Source of the DNA: Chaenocephalus aceratus
Lineage: Eukaryota; Chordata; Actinopteri; Perciformes; Channichthyidae
DNA: 64,000 nt
Assembly: GCA_023974075.1 (NCBI GenBank)
Contig: CM043800.1
Coordinates: 31,466,452-31,530,451, forward strand
Reading direction: 5' to 3'
A model generated the notes under the pieces. The model ran no database searches and had not been told where the DNA came from. It saw nothing but the letters and a program-made list of their open reading frames with translations. Numbering within the stretch: position 1 is the stretch's first letter; the number at the start of each line of letters is the position of its first letter. Positions 59,522 through 64,000 of the stretch are shown here, piece by piece. Made by a program: the position numbers and the translations under genes.

Positions 59522-62500
59522 ATGGGAACTGCACTTCTGTTCAGACTGCTCGGCTTGTTTACTGGTAATATTAAGCTTTATCTGTTTATGTTTCTTCTCT
59601 ACATTTTAAAGATTAAAAGATAACACAATGAGCTAGTATTTCAAATATGAGTTTCATCTTAAGAGAACTAGGCCTATTCCAAATGTATGAGAGTTTTGCT
59701 GCGACATAGAAAAAGTAAAAAGCAGCAATAAAACTGAAAGATTATGAAATACAGACAAATCAATAACAATTACTACTTTCATTACTACCAACATTATTAT
59801 TACACAGTTGCAGTTGTTTTTTGTGTGTGTAAAGTTACTCGCGTTACATTTGAACAAAAAAAAAGGCTTAAGTGGTGTAAACTGGTGTAAATGCATTAAT
59901 GCTGTATTACCACACCATTTGAAGCCAATTTGCAATTTGCATCAGCATAGAAGAAAAAGGCAGATGTAAAGTCCTTATATGTTTCAATAAATTCTAGCTG
60001 TAAACGGCTTTAAAAGTAATATGGTTTGTTACAGAATTATTTTTACTTTTTGTTTCCAAGAAGTCATAGGAAATGATTTCCTGTCACTCTGCTATGGTTA
60101 AATGTCTCTAATACTGCAGCACACTCAGCGCTGTGTTTAATCGGCTCTCTCAGTTACATGTGCAGAATAATTCATAGTTGTCACGTACATTACTTTCTCA
60201 TCTATTACCAAAAGTAGCATCACAAAATAGACCAACCACAACAAACATTTGTTATCTCTAAACTACCCCCTCCTCCTCTCACCCCACGAAGGCATCTCAA
60301 TGCTTCAGCAGGTGATCAGCTGGAACATCAATGTACCCAAAACAGTTACTGCAGTGGAGGGGAGCTGTGTTGTGGTGCCATGTCAGACAAAACCTCATTA
60401 TAGGGTCATATGGTACCAGTACCATACAATAAATTATCCTGTTGTGTATGATGGACGCCGTCCCAATGTAGTGGAAAAACAGTTCAGAGGACGCACATCA
60501 ATACTGGGTGAAGCTTCAGAGGGGAACTGCAGCCTGATGATAGATAATGTAAAAACATCCGACAACAACCTACGAACTTATGTTTGGATCGACCCAGACT
60601 CTGAATCAACTCAGAAATTCCATCATCAAACTGTAACTATCTCTGTCGGTAAGTAGGCTAAGTATTTGTAAACTATTATCATAAGAATGCCAGGTTAACC
60701 AGGGTGAGAGATATAAAGTGAAGGGAAAAATGCCATTGGAAATAATAATTCCCATATGACATTTCTTTACACAATTGTCAATCTAAAAATGTATAGTTTT
60801 GTATCTACACTTTTACTAGTTTTCTTTCCATTATCATTTTGTTTTGACTTCCAGAGAGAAACACTATTAAAATGCAGATTCAGAAACGGATAGTGAATGG
60901 GGAGATGTTCCAGGCTAACTGTAGCGTAAAGCACCCCTGCCCTTCCTCACCCCCATCCCTTCATTGGAACAAAAGTCCATTTCTAAACGACTCCACTTCA
61001 CTGACTTTTGACACGCTTGGACAGGGCCAATGGTGGCATACAGAGACACTTCATGGACTAGCAACCTATAAAATGCATAACAGCAAAATGTGGTGCTCTG
61101 CAAAGTTCACCAAAGAAAGTGAACGGACAACACTCAATGTTTTATGTAAGTGATACAGTTTACCTCGTCAAAATAATTACAGGAGTAGATTCACTTGCCA
61201 GGTATTACTATATGTATTGTTTGTGATTTTCTTTCTCCACAGATGAACCTGTGAATGTGACCCTGACACAGCAAAAGGAACCAGTGATGGAGGGTGGCAG
61301 CGTCACCCTGGACTGTGCTGCTGACTGTAACCCACAACCACACACGTACAAATGGCTCAGAAGACAGATGGGTCAGATCAAGGGAATAAATTCAACTGAG
61401 AAAAAAAGCTTACAATGACATTGGAACAAGGTAGTCCGACTGGTTGGATCTGAACGTTCAATGTAAAAACAATTATATTCCATGTTCTCTATTCCTCTAG
61501 AGTGTACTGATGAAATCCTAATTTACTAAAGTGCTAAACATTCATACCAAGATTTTGCTCAGCTGGCTACTGAACAACACCACCAGAGAAATGTAACTAC
61601 ATCCATCAAGGCGCCTGGTCATTTAATACCACCTGACACAATTCATAGCAAGCTTGCAAATTGCAATGTAACCTTACCTTCCACTCCGACGTGCTGATTT
61701 AACAGAATAACCATCCGCACATTTATCTTTATTTTATGCATTTATTGGTTATATTTTATATGGCGTTAAAATATGTTCAGTTATGTCAAATTGTAATATA
61801 AGCTATACATTATCTTTCAAAACTAACAGTGTAAATAATAACAGCAAAGACACAGTTCAAGTTTATCAAGCAAGAAATAGGGTGCAGGCTTCCTGTGATT
61901 AGCCTGCACACGTTCATACAATGGATGATATGTGGTACAGTATGCGTTGTAGAAACAAGCCATTAAAATCCCCTACAAATATTTAACAAAAACATAAATG
62001 TTTTTTTAAAGGAAACATGTTATAAGCTTGTTGACAATGCATCTTTGAATATAATCATACAATACATTGTAGAGGATGATTGTGATAACTTGGTAGATAA
62101 CATGACATCCTGTAGATGGCCCTGTAATCCTACCGGAGTCCTCCTGCCTCCTGACAGGGAAAAGTCTAAAGTGTGTCTGCACGGCTGAAGCGTCGCCTTA
62201 CCCCTCTATACACTGGACCATTGATGGAAATTACGCTCTTCCGTCTTCCTTCAGCTTTGTTTCCACAAATGTAGTCTCTGGGGAAATAAATTGTGCAGCT
62301 CAAATGCAATCCAACATATCTTGCACTGCCACAAACTACCTGGGCAGCAACACAAAATTGCTGTCCGTAGAAACATGTAAGTCACTATTGTGTTTCCCCT
62401 AACTACACTTAAAGGCAGATCAAGAGTATTTTGTTTATTTATATTTTTCTTTCACAGCCTCCATGTATATGTGGCTGTTAGCTTTTGTGATCCCAGGAAT

Positions 62501-63180
62501 TGGTTTGCTATTTGGAAGTGCAGTGTTCATTTGCAGGAAAAAATCGAGAAACAGGTAGACTTCACTCTTTGTCATGTACATACATGTACAGTAGAGCTGT
62601 GAATAATCGTTCTATTGTTGTTGTATTATCCACAGACCACCAGCATACGTTGTGTGCAACACTGATATCCTTTTAAGGTACAACTGGAATGTATCAGTTG
62701 TCTATTATTTATTTCAAATTGCTAAATTCAAATCACATCTTTTTGTTTTGCATTCTTTTTTCAAGGGAACCAAGCTTACCTGACATCGCAGAACAAGAAG
62801 AGAGATATGGCAACTTTGAAAGGTAAATAAAACTATTGTATTCCCAATGTATGTATATTTATAAGGTGGAAACTGACAAAACCGATAGATTGTTTTACAT
62901 AGTCCAATTTATTGTTGTCTTTTCTCTTATACCTTAAACTAAAAATATATAGAATGGAAGATATTAAGAGTATCAAGTCGGTTTTCATTTACCCACTTCT
63001 CCCCTACCGCTCTTTGTCTCTCCCTTCCTCTCTCTCTCAATCAGATTTCAAGCTGAGGACATACTATCACCATGCGGACCAGATAAAGGCCCAGTAGAGG
63101 ACAGACTTTCCTGTGTTTATGACAATGAATTTTTGGAAGATATGAAAAAAAACAATCAGAGCTCAACAGCACCACAATAA
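59522..63180 (+). CDS. Siglec-like receptor with one decayed Ig exon
   Basis: This is a paralogue-like type I receptor. Exons 59522-59564, 60292-60648, 60855-61145, 62116-62376, 62458-62554, 62636-62677, 62766-62822 and 63045-63180 join in phase to 427 residues if the damaged exon at 61,243-61,462 is left out. Signal peptide MGTALLFRLLGLF. V-set with CVVVPCQ and strand F TYVWIDPD, which lacks the Siglec arginine. C2 domain (SVKHPCPSSPPSLHW). A further C2 domain (CVCTAEASPYPSIHW). Membrane span WLLAFVIPGIGLLFGSAVFI then CRKK. The tail has YGN and YDN but no canonical ITIM. With the damaged exon included, the frame stops at 61,416 and gives a secreted fragment. The gene may therefore be a pseudogene, exon-skipped, or secreted. 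Confidence 0.75.
61243..61462 (+). pseudogene. Decayed C2-set Ig exon of the 59-kb receptor
   Basis: The exon has a good acceptor (TTTCTCCACAG) and starts like a family C2 exon (VNVTLTQQKEPVMEGGSVTL, DCAAD). It reads to INSTEKK and hits TGA at 61,416-61,418. In a shifted frame the family ending resumes (AYNDIGT, SDWLDLNVQ, then a T with donor GTAAAA), but with TAG at 61,432-61,434. Its length of 220 is not a multiple of three, whereas sister exons are 261-315 and divisible. I infer an internal deletion, removing the strand-F cysteine region, plus a nonsense change. Confidence 0.75.
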
Positions 63181-64000
63181 CAAAATGGCTCACTGAAGAG
63201 AATGCAAAATACAGCCACAAGCAAAGGTGCAGTGACTAAGCCTCATGATTAGATTATGCCATGATCCAGACCATCACGTGTCACTCAAAGTAACATTCAA
63301 GATTTTAAAACTCTATACATAGATTAGATTGTTAGCAGGGGAAGACCTTAACACCACATTTTTCCAAGAATCAAATGAGATTTTTGTAACTATTGCTATT
63401 ATTACTTTTGTTTCTATGATGATATAGAAGAAGAATGTGTTCATCTGTAATGACCCTTTATCTGATCTAGCTGCAAATAAAAGCAGGCTCTTGTCCTAAT
63501 AAAATTCAAAATGTTATATCAGGGTTTATTACTGTAGAGATCCACTGGTCCTTAAATAACATGCCTAACACGAAAGTCAACATGAGCTTCCATTTTGCAT
63601 TTTGGTTAATATTAACCAATAGGTGTGTGTGCATTGCTCAATGTAAAAATAAGATCAGTGAGTCATACGGGAATAGAAAGGGACTTTTCATTTCCGGCTG
63701 CTTCTGGAACTTTATATATCAACTCATCTTTGAACTATATTGTCTTTGATGAAACACACAGCAAGACAAACAGCACTAAGCTTTAGTGTTTATTTATTTG
63801 AAGGCCAAACACTTGAGAAAACGTCCAGTGTATGTGAGTAAATACAATTATTTATTTAATCAAACATTTCAGATTATCTTTGCAAATGAAATTCCCACAT
63901 CTGGTTTTTGGAACCTGAGCTTGAGAGCCGATATGGTTTGTTTATTTTAAATTGTTCTGTAATCATAGAGGGCTTGTATGAGGTACTGGGGAATTGATGT
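63181..64000. other. 3' flank of the 59-kb receptor, with poly(A) signal
   Basis: AATAAA at 63,476-63,481 is a likely poly(A) signal ~300 bases past the stop. No further gene was recognised up to the window end. Confidence 0.5.

Noticed and set aside
60249..60291. ATG at 60,249 as the start of the 59-kb receptor
   Set aside because: It precedes a pyrimidine-rich acceptor. A signal-peptide exon at 59,522-59,564 joins in phase to 60,292.

Overview
The window is vertebrate genomic DNA, most likely from an acanthomorph (perch-like) teleost. The reasons are split genes with GT-AG introns, an XRCC1 orthologue, fish-style Siglec/CD22-like receptors, a CARD-NACHT-LRR gene, and dense fish-type repeats: L2 LINEs with SGNH/esterase ORF1, hAT elements with 8-bp target duplications, Harbinger-like and other MITEs, and long CA tracts. 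Species assignment is inference only. No bacterial-style operons, CRISPR arrays, rRNA or tRNA genes were seen.

Layout. About 1-11.6 kb is non-coding, with several MITEs and one candidate minus-strand 5' exon near 7.45-7.7 kb. From 32,357 down to 11,748 (minus strand) lies a complete 17-exon xrcc1 gene. I could join it exon by exon with consistent phases to a 630-residue product. Its introns hold many transposon fragments and a 232-bp CA tract that abuts the acceptor of the second BRCT1 exon. About 33.4-35.0 kb is a hAT element with a second hAT element nested inside it. From 40,186 down to 35,538 (minus) is a four-Ig Siglec-like receptor (572 residues). Divergent from it, 41,365-45,666 (plus) is a CARD-NACHT-LRR receptor (949 residues). 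About 46.4-54.8 kb is a transposon block: a hAT MITE, an old L2 copy that seems to be split by later insertions, a nearly full-length but broken L2, and a 1-kb inverted-terminal-repeat element. From 55,322 to 58,582 (plus) is a three-Ig Siglec-like receptor with a canonical ITIM (488 residues). From 59,522 to 63,180 (plus) is a related receptor with one decayed Ig exon.

How the genes fit together. XRCC1 is the scaffold of base-excision and single-strand-break repair. The other four genes form a small innate-immune neighbourhood: three Siglec/CD22-like inhibitory-type receptors plus one cytosolic NLR. Their tails differ: a canonical ITIM in one, three YxN motifs plus an ITIM-like terminus in another, and YxN sites only in the third. 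Only the 55-kb gene keeps the arginine expected for sialic-acid binding. All exon joins were made by eye from splice consensus, reading phase and family similarity. No database search was possible.
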